The translations under genes and the position numbers were made by a program. Shown here piece by piece: positions 1 through 7,618 of a stretch of 64,000 bases of DNA. Each line of letters begins with the position of its first letter. Position 1 is the first letter of the stretch. The notes under the pieces are model-generated. The model did not search any database. It worked only from the letters and a program-made list of their open reading frames with translations, and was not told the DNA's origin. This stretch comes from Iamia sp035575815. Lineage in GTDB: Bacteria; Actinomycetota; Acidimicrobiia; Acidimicrobiales; Iamiaceae. The stretch is taken from assembly GCF_035575815.1 (NCBI RefSeq), contig NZ_DATLXO010000120.1:6564-70563 (forward strand). Reading direction: 5' to 3'.

Positions 1-242
1 TCGGGTGTCTCGGCCCGGCCCGCCTTGTAGGTGGCGACCTTCTCGTGGCGGAACGTGGGCTCGGGGCGGTCGAAGGCCACCACGATGGCCTCGGGCTGGT
101 GGTCGCGCAGCAGGTTCACCAGCATCGAGGTGAAGCCGAACACCGCGTTGGTGACCTGTCCCGAGGCCGTCGCCAGGTCGGTGGGCAGCGCGAAGAAGGC
201 GCGGTAGGTGAGCGAGTTCCCGTCGATCAGCATCACAGCCAT
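1..242 (-). CDS. polA: DNA polymerase I, N-terminal fragment (5'-3' exonuclease domain)
   Basis: Partial gene: the first 80 codons are visible and the rest lies beyond the left edge. The protein opens MAVMLIDGNSLTYRAFFALP, the classic start of the PolA 5'-3' exonuclease domain, with the early metal-binding Asp in LIDGN. It continues through AVFGFTSMLVNLL and VVAFDRPEPTFRHE, both typical of the family. The full enzyme removes RNA primers and fills gaps in replication and excision repair. The ATG at 242 fits the family start exactly. The neighbour pdtaR lies just upstream on the same strand; the same proximity (Rv1626 near polA) is known in Mycobacterium, which supports both calls. Confidence 0.95.
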   Translation of the reverse strand, partial: MAVMLIDGNSLTYRAFFALPTDLATASGQVTNAVFGFTSMLVNLLRDHQPEAIVVAFDRPEPTFRHEKVATYKAGRAETP

Positions 243-326
243 GCGCCGGCCACCCTAGGACGTCGTGCTCGGGGGAGGATCGGAGCGGGACCGCTGCCGA
301 CCCCGCGCCCGACCCGTCGTCCGCGC

Positions 327-908
327 TCAGGGCTTGGGCACGAGGGTGCCGGCGAGCACCTCGTCGGCGACGTTGCGCATCGTACGGCGTTCGCGCATCG
401 CCGTCTTCTGGATGAAGGAGAACGCGGCGCCCTCGGTGAGGCTGTGATCGTCCATCAGGCGCCCCTTGGCCCGATCGACCGACTTTCGGCTCTCGAGCTG
501 CTCCTCGAGCGAGGTGGCCTGGTCGTGCAGGGCCTTCATCTCCCGGAACCGGCCCAGCGCCACCTCGATGGCGGGCAGCAGCTCGGCCTTCTGGAACGGC
601 TTCACCAGGTACCCGAGGGCCCCTGCGTCGCGGGCTCGCTCGATCAGGTCACGCTGGCTGAAGGCGGTGAGGATCAGCACCGCGGCGAGGCGCTCACCCG
701 CGATCTCGCGGGCCGCGGACAGCCCGTCGAGCCCGGGCATCTTGATGTCGAGGATGGCGATGTCGGGCTGGAGCTCGCGCACGAGGCGGACCGCGTCGTC
801 CCCGCGGCCGGTCTCGGCGACCACCTCGTAGCCCTCTTCCTGGAGGGTCTCGGAGAGGTCGAGGCGGATGATGGCCTCGTCCTCGGCGATCACCACGCGG
901 GTCGTCAT
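327..908 (-). CDS. pdtaR: Response regulator with ANTAR RNA-binding output domain (PdtaR-like)
   Basis: 193 aa. Residues 1-120 form a receiver domain, with acidic residues in VVIAEDEA, the likely phospho-acceptor Asp54 in DIAILDIKMPG, the Thr of ILTAF, and the Lys of YLVKPF. A coiled stretch (MKALHDQATSLEEQLESRK) leads to a C-terminal ANTAR domain, about residues 137-186 (KSVDRAKGRLMDDHSLTEGA). ANTAR regulators bind paired-hexaloop RNA and cause antitermination; in mycobacteria PdtaR is phosphorylated by PdtaS. No cognate kinase is in the window. The ATG at 908 gives the canonical receiver start MTTRVVIAED. High confidence in family, moderate in orthology. Confidence 0.93.
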   Translation of the reverse strand: MTTRVVIAEDEAIIRLDLSETLQEEGYEVVAETGRGDDAVRLVRELQPDIAILDIKMPGLDGLSAAREIAGERLAAVLILTAFSQRDLIERARDAGALGYLVKPFQKAELLPAIEVALGRFREMKALHDQATSLEEQLESRKSVDRAKGRLMDDHSLTEGAAFSFIQKTAMRERRTMRNVADEVLAGTLVPKP

Positions 909-987
909 CGTCGGCGCCCTTCGTCGTCGGTCATGGGGCCAGGATGCCAGGGTCGCGGGGGCCCGCTCGCCGCCGTCGCCGTGGCCC

Positions 988-1281
988 TCACGAACGCCCG
1001 GCCTGGAAGCGATCGAGCAGCTCGTCCTGGGTGACCTCGAGCCGGACGATCTCGTCGGCCACCGACTTGCGGTGACGCCGCATGGCGTCCGCGTGGCCCG
1101 CGGCCTCGGCGTGTTCGCGCTCGGCGGACGGGGTCTCCGACACGAGGGCTCGGAGCCGGGCATCGTCGGCCTCGTCGGCCAGCTGATGGAGCTGCTCGTC
1201 GGTGACCTCGAGCTCCTCGCGCAGACGCTTGAGCCGGGTCCCCACATCGCGGAGGCGACGCTCGACGAGGACCCTGGCCAT
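988..1281 (-). CDS. Conserved hypothetical protein, helical/coiled-coil
   Basis: 97 aa, very rich in Arg, Glu, Leu and Ala, without hydrophobic segments. It is almost entirely predicted helix: residues 8-35 (RRLRDVGTRLKRLREELEVT) and 60-95 show heptad-like spacing, so a small cytosolic coiled-coil protein is likely. It lies 79 bp upstream of pdtaR on the same strand. The ATG start MARVLVERRL is the only good one. No catalytic motif is visible and I do not recognise a function. Its coding nature rests on frame length, codon bias (G/C at third positions) and a clean start. Confidence 0.7.
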   Translation of the reverse strand: MARVLVERRLRDVGTRLKRLREELEVTDEQLHQLADEADDARLRALVSETPSAEREHAEAAGHADAMRRHRKSVADEIVRLEVTQDELLDRFQAGRS

Positions 1282-1383
1282 GGCGCCACACTAGGAGGTG
1301 CCGCCCTCGGCCCCGGGTTCCGCTCGACCCGGCGTCGCCGATTCGAGGTGAGGCGCGGAGGATCCGACTGCCAGGATGCGCCC

Positions 1384-2877
1384 GTGCCCCGGCTCGTCGC
1401 GCTGAGCTTCATCTGGGGGTGGTCGTTCCTGTTCATCCAGGTGGCGGGCCAGGACCTCACCCCCTCCGCCGTCGCCGGTGGCCGCACCGGTCTCGGTGCC
1501 CTGGTCCTGCTGACGTTCCTCCGGGTACGGGGCCTCGCCCTCCCCCGCGACCGTCGCACCGTCGCCAACTTCTTCGTCGTGGGCGCCGCGGGATCCGCCA
1601 TCCCCTTCACCCTCCTCGCGTGGGGCGGCCAGCACATCGACTCGGGCCTGGCGGCCGTGCTCAACGCCAGCACCCCGTTGTTCGCCGCCGGCCTCGCGGT
1701 TCCCGTCCTCGGGGAGCGGTTGCGAGCCAAGGTGGTCGGGGGCCTGCTCGTCGGACTCCTCGGAGTCGCCATCGTGGCCGGGGTGGGCGGCTCGACCCTG
1801 ACCGAGAGCGGTGGGTTCGCGGTGCTGGCCCCGGTCGGGGCGGGGATGGGCTACGGGCTCACCTTCTGCTGGTCGGCCCGTCACCTCATGGGCATCCCCC
1901 CGGTGGTCGCCGCCGCCGGTCAGGTCACGGCAGCCACCATCCTTCTCGCCCCGATCGCCATCACCACCTCCATCGCGCACGGCGTGGTGCCCGGCCTCCG
2001 CCCGATCGGGTCCCTGCTCCTCCTCGGCGCCGTCGGCACCGGCGTGGCCTACGTCCTCAGCTTCCGGATCGTCGCCGACCTCGGGGCGACCGTGGCCTCG
2101 CTCGTCACCTACCTGATCCCAGTGGTGGCCCTCGTGGTGGGAGCGTTGGTGCTGGGCGAGGAGGTCACGCCGCGCATCGTCGTCGGCGGGGCGGTCATCA
2201 TCGGCTCGGTGGCCCTGGTGACCCGGGCTCGACGACAGGGCGCCCGAGGGCCAGGACCGTCGGGACCTGCGACCGGCGACCCGACTCCAGGGGGCGGTGT
2301 GGTCGCCGCCCCCGATGTCGCCGCCGCGCCTCCGACGGTCCCCTCGGTGCCCGCGGCGCCCGGTCGTCACCTCCCGCGGTGGGGAGCACGCGCGATCGCG
2401 GTTGCCGCGGTGGCCGTGGCGGCGGTCGACGGCACCGCCTGCGGCGACGCCGACGAGGAGACGGGGGCGTGCGGCCCGGTCCGCCGCGAGCCGCTCGACA
2501 CCCGCACGGTCCACGTGCTGCCGGGCGCCGAGGCCCCGGAGTACCGCACCGACCCACCGACCTCGGGCCCCCACCTGGCGAGCCCGTCAACTCGCGACGT
2601 GCGGAGCGAGGCCATCGCGCCCGCCGTGCAGGTGGGCATCTTGGAGGAGGGAGGGGTCCTCCTCCAGCACGCCGGGCTCTCCGACGCGGACCGGGAGCGG
2701 GTCGAGGCCCTGGCCGGCGACGACGTCATCGTGGCGCCCGGTGACGGGCTGCCCGAGGGAGCCGGGGTCGTGGCCACCGCGTGGGTGACCAAGCAGGTGT
2801 GCGACGCGGTCGACGTCGGCGCCCTGCGCGACTTCGCGGAGGAGAACCGCGACAACGGTCCCGGCGAGCACGACTGA
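1384..2877 (+). CDS. EamA/DMT-family transporter fused to a DUF3105 domain
   Basis: 497 aa. Residues 1-290 form a ten-helix EamA (drug/metabolite transporter) protein: FIWGWSFLFIQVAG in helix 1, LNASTPLFAAGLAVPVLGE at the end of the first repeat, and LVTYLIPVVALVVGALVLGE in the second. A Gly/Pro/Ala linker (about 295-335) follows, then an extra hydrophobic segment (ARAIAVAAVAVAAV) and a DUF3105-like domain carrying the signature YRTDPPTSGPH (about residues 385-395). DUF3105 is of unknown function. The frame is open throughout, so it reads as one protein; two genes whose junction lost its stop is the alternative. GTG 1384 is chosen to place helix 1 near the N-terminus; GTG 1348 is also in frame. 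Confidence 0.75.
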   Translation: MPRLVALSFIWGWSFLFIQVAGQDLTPSAVAGGRTGLGALVLLTFLRVRGLALPRDRRTVANFFVVGAAGSAIPFTLLAWGGQHIDSGLAAVLNASTPLFAAGLAVPVLGERLRAKVVGGLLVGLLGVAIVAGVGGSTLTESGGFAVLAPVGAGMGYGLTFCWSARHLMGIPPVVAAAGQVTAATILLAPIAITTSIAHGVVPGLRPIGSLLLLGAVGTGVAYVLSFRIVADLGATVASLVTYLIPVVALVVGALVLGEEVTPRIVVGGAVIIGSVALVTRARRQGARGPGPSGPATGDPTPGGGVVAAPDVAAAPPTVPSVPAAPGRHLPRWGARAIAVAAVAVAAVDGTACGDADEETGACGPVRREPLDTRTVHVLPGAEAPEYRTDPPTSGPHLASPSTRDVRSEAIAPAVQVGILEEGGVLLQHAGLSDADRERVEALAGDDVIVAPGDGLPEGAGVVATAWVTKQVCDAVDVGALRDFAEENRDNGPGEHD

Positions 2878-2901
2878 GCATCCGGCAGCGACGGCGCGCC
2901 C

Positions 2902-3013
2902 CGACCGGGGCGCTTCGACCGGGGCGCTTCGACAGTGGCACTTCGACAGTGGCACTTCGACAGGGGCGCTTCGACCGGGCCGCTTCGACCGGGCCGCTTC
3001 GACCGGGGCGATC
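2902..3013. repeat. Tandem repeat, eight copies of a 14-bp unit
   Basis: Eight contiguous 14-bp units of the form CGACCGGGGCGCTT. Copies 3 and 4 share the variant CGACAGTGGCACTT, and copies 6 and 7 share CGACCGGGCCGCTT, so the array grew by local duplication. It fills the gap between the transporter stop and tRNA-Leu. It is too short in period and has no spacers, so it is not CRISPR. No gene covers it convincingly. Confidence 0.9.
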
Positions 3014-3056
3014 AGCACTGGCCGCCGAGCCACCGACGACTACGATCCGACGGCTC

Positions 3057-3140
3057 GCCCGGATGGCGCAATCGGCTGACGCGGTGGACTCAAAATCCAC
3101 TGTCCGCAAGGACATGCGGGTTCGATCCCCGCTCCGGGCA
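3057..3140 (+). tRNA. tRNA-Leu (anticodon CAA)
   Basis: A class II tRNA: 7-bp acceptor stem GCCCGGA/TCCGGGC, D-arm with TGGCGCAATCGG, anticodon stem GTGGA/TCCAC around the loop CTCAAAA (anticodon CAA, reads UUG), a long variable arm (TGTCCGCAAGGACA) and a T-arm GCGGG-TTCGATC-CCCGC. The discriminator base is A3140, as expected for Leu. The 3' CCA is not encoded. The long variable arm and A73 support Leu rather than Ser. Confidence 0.97.
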
Positions 3141-3237
3141 CGACCGCGATGCGACGGCCTCGGGGCCCGTTCCGGCCGGGGGGTGGGCCCTTCCGACGAT
3201 GCGACGCCGGTTGGCTGATCCTCCTAGCCTCAGGCGC

Positions 3238-3393
3238 GTGCCCGACCCCTCTTCACTGTCGAAGCCCGTCGTGCGCCAGCTCCGCCGGGTGGTGCTGTTG
3301 GCGGCCGCCCTCGCCGCTGTGGCCCTCGCCCGCGACCGCATGATCTCCGACGCCGAGCGGCGCGACGCGGAGCGCCTCGGCCTGGGCGAGTAG
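3238..3393 (+). CDS. Small predicted membrane protein
   Basis: 51 aa from a GTG start (VPDPSSLSKPVVRQL). A basic stretch (RQLRR) precedes one hydrophobic segment, VVLLAAALAAVALA (residues 18-31), and a charged tail rich in Asp/Glu/Arg. This fits a single-pass membrane protein with the N-terminus inside, of unknown function. The gene is short and lacks a clear ribosome binding site, so it is held with moderate confidence; high GC third positions and the orderly charge pattern favour coding. It converges on the peroxiredoxin gene 11 bp downstream. Confidence 0.5.
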   Translation: MPDPSSLSKPVVRQLRRVVLLAAALAAVALARDRMISDAERRDAERLGLGE

Positions 3394-3404
3394 CCCACTG
3401 CGGG

Positions 3405-3875
3405 TCAGCCCTCGAGGGCCGCCAGCGCCTTGACCAGCTTGGTCGGTGTGTCCGTGGGTGAGACCTTGGGCCAGGCCTCGACGATCTCGCCCTCGCCGCC
3501 GATCAGGAACGCCGAGCGGACGATGCCCATGTACTTCCGGCCGTACATCGACTTCTCCGCCCACACGCCGTAGCGCCCGGCTACTTCGTGGTCAGGGTCC
3601 GAGAGCAGGGCGAAGCCGAGTCCGTGCTTCTCGTCGAAGCGCGCCAGCTTGGCGGGCGGATCGGGGCTGATGCCGATGATCGCCGTGTCCCCCACGTCGG
3701 CGGCCACGTTGCGGAGCCCGCACGACTGGGTCGTGCACCCAGGGGTGTCGGCCTTCGGGTAGAAGTAGATGAGGATCCGCCGACCGGCCAGCGAGGCGAC
3801 GTCGAACTCGTCGCCGTGCTGGTCGAGCAGGGTGATCGCAGGGGCCGGCGTGCCGGGTGCAGGGGTCTCAGCCAT
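3405..3875 (-). CDS. bcp: Thioredoxin-dependent peroxiredoxin (Bcp/PrxQ type)
   Basis: 156 aa, the usual size for the Bcp/PrxQ class. It reduces H2O2 and organic hydroperoxides using a thiol donor in the cytosol. The peroxidatic Cys is in ADTPGCTTQSC (about residue 46), with the second Cys five residues on, the usual PrxQ arrangement for an intramolecular disulfide. IYFYPKA before it and the catalytic Arg region (GIVRSAFLIG) are typical. The ATG gives MAETPAPGTPAPAITLLDQ. It lies upstream of no obvious partner; the globin gene glbO is on the same strand 54 bp away. Confidence 0.93.
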   Translation of the reverse strand: MAETPAPGTPAPAITLLDQHGDEFDVASLAGRRILIYFYPKADTPGCTTQSCGLRNVAADVGDTAIIGISPDPPAKLARFDEKHGLGFALLSDPDHEVAGRYGVWAEKSMYGRKYMGIVRSAFLIGGEGEIVEAWPKVSPTDTPTKLVKALAALEG

Positions 3876-3929
3876 GGCCGACAGCGTGCCAGAGGACCGG
3901 GCGGTCCGAGGCCGGGTGCGGCATCACCG

Positions 3930-4352
3930 TCAGCCGACGTTGACCAGGTGGGTCGCGGCGTTGACGAAGTAGGCGGTCATCGCCTCGGCGATCTCGTCGG
4001 GGAGGCCCTGGGCCCGCACCGCCGCCTCCATGTGCCCAAGCCAGGCCCGGGCCTCGTCGAACCCGATGGTGAAGGGCATGTGGCGCATGCGCAGCCGCGG
4101 GTGGCCGCGCTCGTCGGAGTACTGGGCGGTGCCGCCGCCCCAGTACTGGGCGAGGAACCCGGCCATGTGGGGCCGGCTGGCGGTGAGGTCCTCGGGGTAG
4201 AGGGGTCGGAGCAACGGGTCGGTCTCGACCCCGTCGTAGAAGTCGTCGACCAGGCGGTCGAAGAACGGCCGCCCCCCGACCGCCTCGAACACGGTGATGC
4301 GGGCGTCGGCCTCGTCACCGGGGACCTCGTGCGGCGGGACCGGGCCGGTCAC
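3930..4352 (-). CDS. glbO: Group II truncated haemoglobin (GlbO-like)
   Basis: 140 aa from a GTG at 4352. The truncated globin 2/2 fold is recognisable: VFEAVGGRPFFDRLVDDFYD at the N-terminus, DPLLRPLYPEDLTASRPHMAGFL in the B-E region, GGTAQYSDERGHPRLRMRH containing the proximal-His neighbourhood, and a C-terminal helix. Group II trHbs bind O2/NO and are linked to oxygen delivery or NO detoxification. The start overlaps the stop of the upstream zinc-ribbon gene by 4 bp (GTGA), so the two are probably co-translated. Confidence 0.9.
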   Translation of the reverse strand: MTGPVPPHEVPGDEADARITVFEAVGGRPFFDRLVDDFYDGVETDPLLRPLYPEDLTASRPHMAGFLAQYWGGGTAQYSDERGHPRLRMRHMPFTIGFDEARAWLGHMEAAVRAQGLPDEIAEAMTAYFVNAATHLVNVG

Positions 4353-4795
4353 GGCGCGCTCGGCACGTCAGGGCCGTTCGATGCGTCAGGGCCGTGCGCC
4401 GCGTCAGGGTCGGGCGACACGTCGGGGCCGGGCGATGCGTCAGGGCCGTTCGATGCGTCGGGGCCGTCCGCCGCTGCGCCCCGACGCAGGCCGGCGTGAC
4501 CGAAGAAGCCCCCGTCAGGCCGGGCGTGGGCGTGGTAGTGGTCCGGGATCTGGCGCATGCGGTCGTCGACCCAGTGCTCGAAGGTGAAGTGCTCGGCCAC
4601 GACCCCCGCCAGGCGCTCGTGGAGGGCGCCCTTCACCTCGGGGGCGGGCTCGCGGTCGTGGGCACGGAGCACCACCATCGGGAGCGCGCAGATCGAGCAC
4701 TCGGCGATCCAGCAGAGCTCGTCGTCGAGGTACCACGGCGTGATCTTCTCGGCCCGGCACAGCGGACAGGTGGGCGGGGCATCGACGTGAGACAT
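4349..4795 (-). CDS. Cysteine-motif protein with a HIT-like His cluster and a degenerate 6-residue repeat tail
   Basis: 148 aa. The N-terminus carries two cysteine pairs, CPLC (residues 10-13) and CSIC (about 34-37), plus an extra Cys, suggesting a zinc ribbon. Further on, IPDHYHAHARP resembles the His-x-His-x motif of HIT-like proteins. The C-terminal ~40 residues are six imperfect copies of GPDAS(N/P), encoded by an 18-bp DNA tandem repeat, and look unstructured. The core also suggests a small nucleotide hydrolase, but no full HIT triad is visible. The stop overlaps glbO's GTG (GTGA). Start ATG 4795. Confidence 0.75.
   Translation of the reverse strand: MSHVDAPPTCPLCRAEKITPWYLDDELCWIAECSICALPMVVLRAHDREPAPEVKGALHERLAGVVAEHFTFEHWVDDRMRQIPDHYHAHARPDGGFFGHAGLRRGAAADGPDASNGPDASPGPDVSPDPDAAHGPDASNGPDVPSAP
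4366..4473. repeat. In-frame tandem repeat, six copies of an 18-bp unit
   Basis: Six adjacent 18-bp units of the form CGTCAGGGCCGTTCGATG inside the 3' end of the cysteine-motif gene. Because 18 is a multiple of three, copy-number change alters only the length of the GPDASN-type protein tail. Units 1 and 5 are identical, which suggests recent slippage. Confidence 0.9.
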
Positions 4796-4846
4796 CTCGG
4801 CGCAGGCTAGGTCGGTGGGGCGGGCGAACCGCCGTAGGGTCGGACC

Positions 4847-5518
4847 ATGGCCGGGGAACGGAGGCACGCCGGCACCGCGTACATCGTCGCCCCCGACTCG
4901 GGGGCCGGGCCGGGTGTCGTCGTCCTCCACTCGTGGTGGGGGCTGACGCCGTTCTTCCGGTCGGTCGCCGACCGGCTCGCCGACGCCGGGTTCGTCGCCC
5001 TCGCCCCCGACCTGTTCACGGGTGAGACGGCCACGACCCCCGGGGAGGCCAAGGCCCTGCTCGAGGGCTCCGATGCCACCGCCATGGCCGAGCTGGTGCG
5101 CTCGTCGGTGACCGTGCTGCGGGGCCTGCCCGCCACACCCGAGGGACCCGTCGGTGTCGTCGGGTTCTCGATGGGCGCCTCGCTCGGGCTGTGGGTCGCG
5201 TCCCGCGAGCCCGACGCCGTCGGGTGCGTCTCCGCGTTCTACGGCACGACCGACGTGGACTTCGCCCCGATGCGGGCGGCCGTCCAGGTCCACGTCGCCG
5301 AGCTCGACGAGCTCGAGTCCGACGACGCCGTGGTCGAGATGGAGGCCAACATGCGCCTCGTCGGCGTCGACGTGGAGGTCCACCGCTACCCCGGCACCGC
5401 CCACTGGTTCTTCGAGTCCGACCGGGCCATCGCCCACTCGCCCGAGGCCGCCGAGCAGGCGTGGGCACGCACCCTCGAGCTCCTCCACCGCCACCTCGAC
5501 GCCGCACCCGAGACGTAG
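4847..5518 (+). CDS. Dienelactone hydrolase family protein
   Basis: 223 aa, the usual size. An alpha/beta hydrolase of the DLH family acting on an ester or lactone in the cytosol: VVVLHSWWGLTPFFRSVADRLA at the N-terminus, the nucleophile elbow GVVGFSMGASLG (about residues 103-113), a putative catalytic Asp near ELDELESDDA, and the catalytic His in YPGTAHWFFE. True dienelactone hydrolases have Cys at the elbow (GFCMGG); here it is Ser, so the substrate is likely a different ester. It is divergent from the cysteine-motif gene with about 50 bp between starts. Confidence 0.85.
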   Translation: MAGERRHAGTAYIVAPDSGAGPGVVVLHSWWGLTPFFRSVADRLADAGFVALAPDLFTGETATTPGEAKALLEGSDATAMAELVRSSVTVLRGLPATPEGPVGVVGFSMGASLGLWVASREPDAVGCVSAFYGTTDVDFAPMRAAVQVHVAELDELESDDAVVEMEANMRLVGVDVEVHRYPGTAHWFFESDRAIAHSPEAAEQAWARTLELLHRHLDAAPET

Positions 5519-5527
5519 GGTCCGACC

Positions 5528-6061
5528 GTGTCCCAACACCTCCCTTGCGGCTACGGGCGCTCCCGGCGCTCGCGCCGGTGCCTCGGCCCCGCTCTCGGCG
5601 TCCTGGTGGCCGTCGCCCTCACCGCGTGCGGGGCCACCGACGACGACACCGACGGCGCCTCCTCCGACTCGTCGACCACCGACCCGGTCACGACCTCGCC
5701 GCCCGCAGCCGAGACCTCCCCCTCCACCGAGGCGACGCCCTCCACGGAGGCGACCTCGGTGCCCCCGTCCCCGCCGAGCGGGCCGACCGAGCACGCCGCC
5801 ACCGCCCGCGATGCGGTCAACGAGCTCAAGGCGGCGTGGGAGGCCGGCGACGAGGTCCGCGCCGCCCGCATCGCCCCCGGCGACGTGGTCACCGCCCTCC
5901 TCGGCGTGCCGTCGGAGGGCTTCGAGGTCTACGGCTGCGACACCGGCGAGTTCCCGACCAGCAGCTGCAACTACCGCAACCGCAGCACCGGGGTCTTCAT
6001 CAAGGTCACTGCCGCGAGGAGCGAAGCCGGCTGGCAGATCTCCACCGTCACCGTCGCCTGA
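5528..6061 (+). CDS. Predicted secreted lipoprotein, unknown function
   Basis: 177 aa from a GTG. A basic N-terminus (GRSRRSRR) and a hydrophobic core end in a lipobox LTAC (Cys about 34), so the mature protein should be lipid-anchored outside the membrane. A low-complexity Ser/Thr/Pro/Asp linker (residues 36-90) follows, then a globular C-terminal domain of about 85 residues with two Cys (YGCDTGEF, SSCNYRN) that may form a disulfide. The last part (GVFIKVTAARSEAGWQIS) resembles small NTF2-like or DUF4878-type lipoprotein domains. Nine bases separate it from the hydrolase stop, so co-transcription is likely. Confidence 0.8.
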   Translation: MSQHLPCGYGRSRRSRRCLGPALGVLVAVALTACGATDDDTDGASSDSSTTDPVTTSPPAAETSPSTEATPSTEATSVPPSPPSGPTEHAATARDAVNELKAAWEAGDEVRAARIAPGDVVTALLGVPSEGFEVYGCDTGEFPTSSCNYRNRSTGVFIKVTAARSEAGWQISTVTVA

Positions 6062-6083
6062 TCTCTTCTGTCGCCTCCGGTGA

Positions 6084-6413
6084 CGGCTCGGCGGCACCTG
6101 TTGCACCGTCCTCCACCGGTCCCGCACCCCCCTGCACACCACCCACCCCGTCGTGGCCCAGGTGTGGCGCGACGGCGCACGCCAGGGCCGGCTCGCCGCC
6201 TTCCTCAAGTCCGTCACGATCCACGCCCTCGATGACGGACGGGCTCTGGGTCGCCTGCTCACCCTCGCCCGCACCACCGACGTCGTCGACGCTCACCTCG
6301 TCGTCGTCGCCGCCCGCCTCCGCGACACGGTCCTCACCGGCGACATCGGCGACCTCAACCAGGTCGCCGACACCCTGGGCACCTCTCGCCCCCCAATCCG
6401 ACCCTGGCCGTAG
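6084..6413 (+). pseudogene. VapC-type PIN-domain toxin, 5' part missing
   Basis: The reading frame from about 6084 keeps the C-terminal two thirds of a PIN toxin: HPVVAQVWRDGARQGRLAAF, then the acidic active-site region TTDVVDAHLVVVAARLRDT and VLTGDIGDLNQVADTLG, a close match to the VapC consensus. The N-terminal strand with the first catalytic Asp is absent; upstream sequence belongs to the lipoprotein gene and a short unrelated stretch. GTG 6153 could start an 86-aa fragment but would lack the active site. No antitoxin is next to it. A decayed toxin-antitoxin remnant. Confidence 0.75.
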
Positions 6414-6480
6414 CCCGCCACGACGAGAACCAAGGGGACCGCGATCGGTCGGCCATCACAGGGATCGGGGATGCGCGGCG

Positions 6481-7476
6481 TCACTCGCGGGTGGTCTCTT
6501 CGTGGAGCGCCGGGAACACCCGGGCGACCTTGGCGGTGAGGTAGTCGCCGTAGGTGCCGTCGAGGTCGCGGAGGCTCGTGGCGTCCCACCGGGTGGCGGC
6601 GTCGTCAGGCGGAGCGTCGCCCACAAGGGGCAGAGGGCGCACCTCGGCGTCCCAGCCGGGATCGAAGAAGAACGGGAACGACAAGCGGCTGACTCCGACC
6701 GAGGGCCGCACGCGGTGCGGGGTCGAGCGGTAGCGGCCGCCGGTCATGCGGTCAAGCATGTCACCCACGTTGACCACGAAGGCCCCTTCCTCGGGCGGGA
6801 CGTCCATCCAGCCGTCGGGGCCCCGCACCTCGAGGCCGCCGTGGTGGTCCTGGGCCAGGATCGTCAGCAGCCCGTAGTCGGTGTGCTCCGCCACCCCCCA
6901 GCCTTCCGCCGGGGCCGCCACGGGCGGGTAGTGGAAGATGCGGAACAAGAGGGTCGGGTTCGCGGTGAGCCCCCGTGCGAACCACTGGGCGTCGAGCCCG
7001 AGGCCGAGGGCCAGGCCGCCGACGAGCGCGTGGCCCAGCGCGGTCATGGCCGTCATCCAGGCCTCGATCGCCGGGCGCAGCTCGACCGGGCGCGCCGGCC
7101 AAAGGTTCGGACCGTGCAGCGGCCGCCCGCTCCGCACCCGAGGGTCGGTGGCCGCCAGGTCGGTGCCGAGGTACAGGCCCTCCTTGTGGTCGGCCCCGTC
7201 GGCGGTGAGCTCACCGCCGACGGGGAACCAGCCCCGCCAGGCCCGGCCGCCCCGGTCCATCCCGACGGCCGCCTTCTCCGCCTCGGGCAGGGCGAAGAAC
7301 GCCCGGGCGGCAATGTCCAGCCGGGCCTGGAGCGCAGGGTCGATCCCATGGCCGACGGCGACGAGGAAGCCGTCGCGGCGACAGGCGGCATCGAGCTCGC
7401 GCCCCACCGAGGCGACGTCGCCCCGACCCGTGACCAGCGGCCCCACGTCGATCACCGGAAGGCTCACCGGGCCCAC
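6481..7476 (-). CDS. 2-oxoglutarate/Fe(II)-dependent dioxygenase, isopenicillin N synthase family
   Basis: 331 aa. The N-terminal DIOX_N domain (LPVIDVGPL, DGFLVAVGHGID) is followed by the double-stranded beta-helix core with the iron triad: EHTDYG (His-x-Asp, about residue 200) and the distal His in YRSTPHRVRPS. The 2OG-binding Arg-x-Ser is in SRLSFPFFF. Members oxidise small molecules, hormones or amino acids; the true substrate is unknown. The gene follows trpA on the same strand but is separated by a paired hairpin element, so it is probably transcribed independently. Complete, no missing residues. Confidence 0.9.
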   Translation of the reverse strand: MGPVSLPVIDVGPLVTGRGDVASVGRELDAACRRDGFLVAVGHGIDPALQARLDIAARAFFALPEAEKAAVGMDRGGRAWRGWFPVGGELTADGADHKEGLYLGTDLAATDPRVRSGRPLHGPNLWPARPVELRPAIEAWMTAMTALGHALVGGLALGLGLDAQWFARGLTANPTLLFRIFHYPPVAAPAEGWGVAEHTDYGLLTILAQDHHGGLEVRGPDGWMDVPPEEGAFVVNVGDMLDRMTGGRYRSTPHRVRPSVGVSRLSFPFFFDPGWDAEVRPLPLVGDAPPDDAATRWDATSLRDLDGTYGDYLTAKVARVFPALHEETTRE

Positions 7477-7482
7477 CCCTTT

Positions 7483-7595
7483 GAACTGGTCACGGGACCG
7501 GGGGTCGGGACCCCCAGATCGGTGACCAGTTCGGATGCAGCCCTCGAACTGGTAGGGACATCGGGGGCGGGGGCCCCCAGATCGGCTACCAGTTC
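7483..7595. repeat. Pair of 50-bp palindromic hairpin elements (locus 1)
   Basis: Two elements of exactly 50 bp, 7483-7532 and 7546-7595, start 63 bp apart. Each begins GAACTGGT and ends ACCAGTTC. The arms extend as GAACTGGTCAC/GTGACCAGTTC in the first and GAACTGGTAG/CTACCAGTTC in the second, so the stems differ by compensating changes. The centres hold a second G5/C5 stem (GGGGGTCGGGACCCCC; GGGGGCGGGGGCCCCC). The same element recurs at 39582-39720. It lies 24 bp beyond the trpA stop. Confidence 0.9.
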
Positions 7596-7618
7596 AGTGG
7601 AGGGCGGAGGGCAGGTCA

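Noticed and set aside
45..1034. Long plus-strand open frame opposite polA and pdtaR
   Set aside because: It is a complement shadow in GC-rich DNA; the minus strand encodes clear PolA and receiver/ANTAR motifs and the plus frame has no family signature.
2902..3013. CRISPR array
   Set aside because: The units are adjacent without unique spacers, the period is only 14 bp and no cas genes are present.
4349..6277. 642-codon minus-strand open frame spanning the hydrolase and lipoprotein genes
   Set aside because: Only its last 148 codons match a real protein; the rest is antisense to well-defined genes and reads as Gly/Arg/Asp-rich shadow sequence.
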